Assembly: GCF_001007995.1 (NCBI RefSeq)
Contig: NZ_CP011389.1
Location: forward strand, 62,001-126,000
Length of the DNA: 64,000 nt
Direction: 5' to 3'
Source: Deinococcus soli (ex Cha et al. 2016)
Lineage (GTDB): Bacteria > Deinococcota > Deinococci > Deinococcales > Deinococcaceae
Shown here: positions 63,789 through 64,000 of the stretch, piece after piece
How positions within the stretch are numbered: the first letter of the stretch is position 1
Layout: each line of letters begins with the position of its first letter
The notes under the pieces: generated by a model
Databases searched by the model: none
What the model was told of the DNA's origin: nothing
The model's input: only the letters and a program-made list of their open reading frames with translations
Translations under genes and position numbers: made by a program

Positions 63789-64000
63789 TCACGATCCGCT
63801 GGACACGGCTTCAGTCACCCAGAGGGGCACCACGCCGGTGAACAGGCGCGGCCACGCCAGATGCGGCTCGCCCAGCTCCAGGGTCAGGCCCCGCCCCGCG
63901 AAGTGCGCGTCCCACACCGCCTGCACGCGCGGCGGCAGCAGCTCACGCAGGGCCGCCTCGGCGTCCGCGCGCTGCTCGCCCAGATCGAAGGGACTGGGAC
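63789..64000 (-). CDS. C-terminal end of a protein cut by the window edge
   Basis: The minus-strand frame is open from the window end to TGA at 63789-63791, giving 69 residues (PSPFDLGEQRADAEAALREL at the start of what is visible). The codon bias (G/C at third positions) matches real genes and it fills an otherwise empty 210 bases. The visible part has a helical stretch, then beta-like GLTLELGEPHLAWP. Family unknown. Confidence 0.6.
   Translation of the reverse strand, partial: PSPFDLGEQRADAEAALRELLPPRVQAVWDAHFAGRGLTLELGEPHLAWPRLFTGVVPLWVTEAVSSGS

Overview
The window reads as chromosome of a Deinococcus-type bacterium. It is very GC-rich and densely coded on both strands. Many genes start directly after a TANNNT -10 box with only 5-8 bases between the box and an ATG or GTG and no ribosome binding site. 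This is the leaderless-mRNA arrangement described for Deinococcus. The gene families are ordinary for that group, and I see no rRNA, tRNA, CRISPR array, insertion sequence or prophage.

Layout: 1-4672 is a MoxR / DUF58-transglutaminase operon plus three small genes. 4866-15682 is housekeeping and small secreted proteins (pcp, mutM, pdxH, a 2-phosphoglycerate-kinase-like protein, a TetR regulator, polyphosphate glucokinase, Spo0M, rsmB, an MFS exporter). 16259-20484 is a maltose-type ABC importer without its ATPase. 21280-22938 is a fused ring-cleavage dioxygenase/esterase. 23039-27739 is a penicillin-binding-protein operon with a vWA protein and membrane proteins. 27954-41819 carries a class V aminotransferase, pyrF, secG, wecA-wecB, a beta-propeller protein, glgC, miaA, hsp20, terC, an AI-2E-type permease and typA. 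41951-49856 is a lipoprotein, a methyltransferase and an amino-sugar group (GH20, solute-binding protein, nanE, nagZ). 50021-54198 is a polysaccharide locus (GH16, GH26, GT2 and a secreted partner). 54317-64000 holds degV, two dehydrogenases, a TetR/YhgE divergent pair, an MFS carrier, an RluA pseudouridine synthase, a flavin reductase, a small membrane protein and one gene cut by the window end.

Much of the content concerns the cell envelope: peptidoglycan synthesis and recycling, lipid-linked GlcNAc/ManNAc sugars, exopolysaccharide synthesis and trimming, and a very long YhgE fibre protein. Glycogen and polyphosphate/glucose metabolism (glgC, ppgK, maltose importer) form a second theme.

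The least expected signal is in the 5' regions. Three genes (2-phosphoglycerate kinase-like, small membrane protein upstream of the PBP, AI-2E permease) are preceded by an 11-12 codon mini-ORF that itself sits at a leaderless promoter, and whose stop codon overlaps the start of the main gene (ATGA or GTGA). A GT2 polysaccharide synthase has a leaderless 25-codon leader ORF followed by two hairpins, the second holding its Shine-Dalgarno region. These look like a translation-coupling or attenuation layer built on leaderless initiation.
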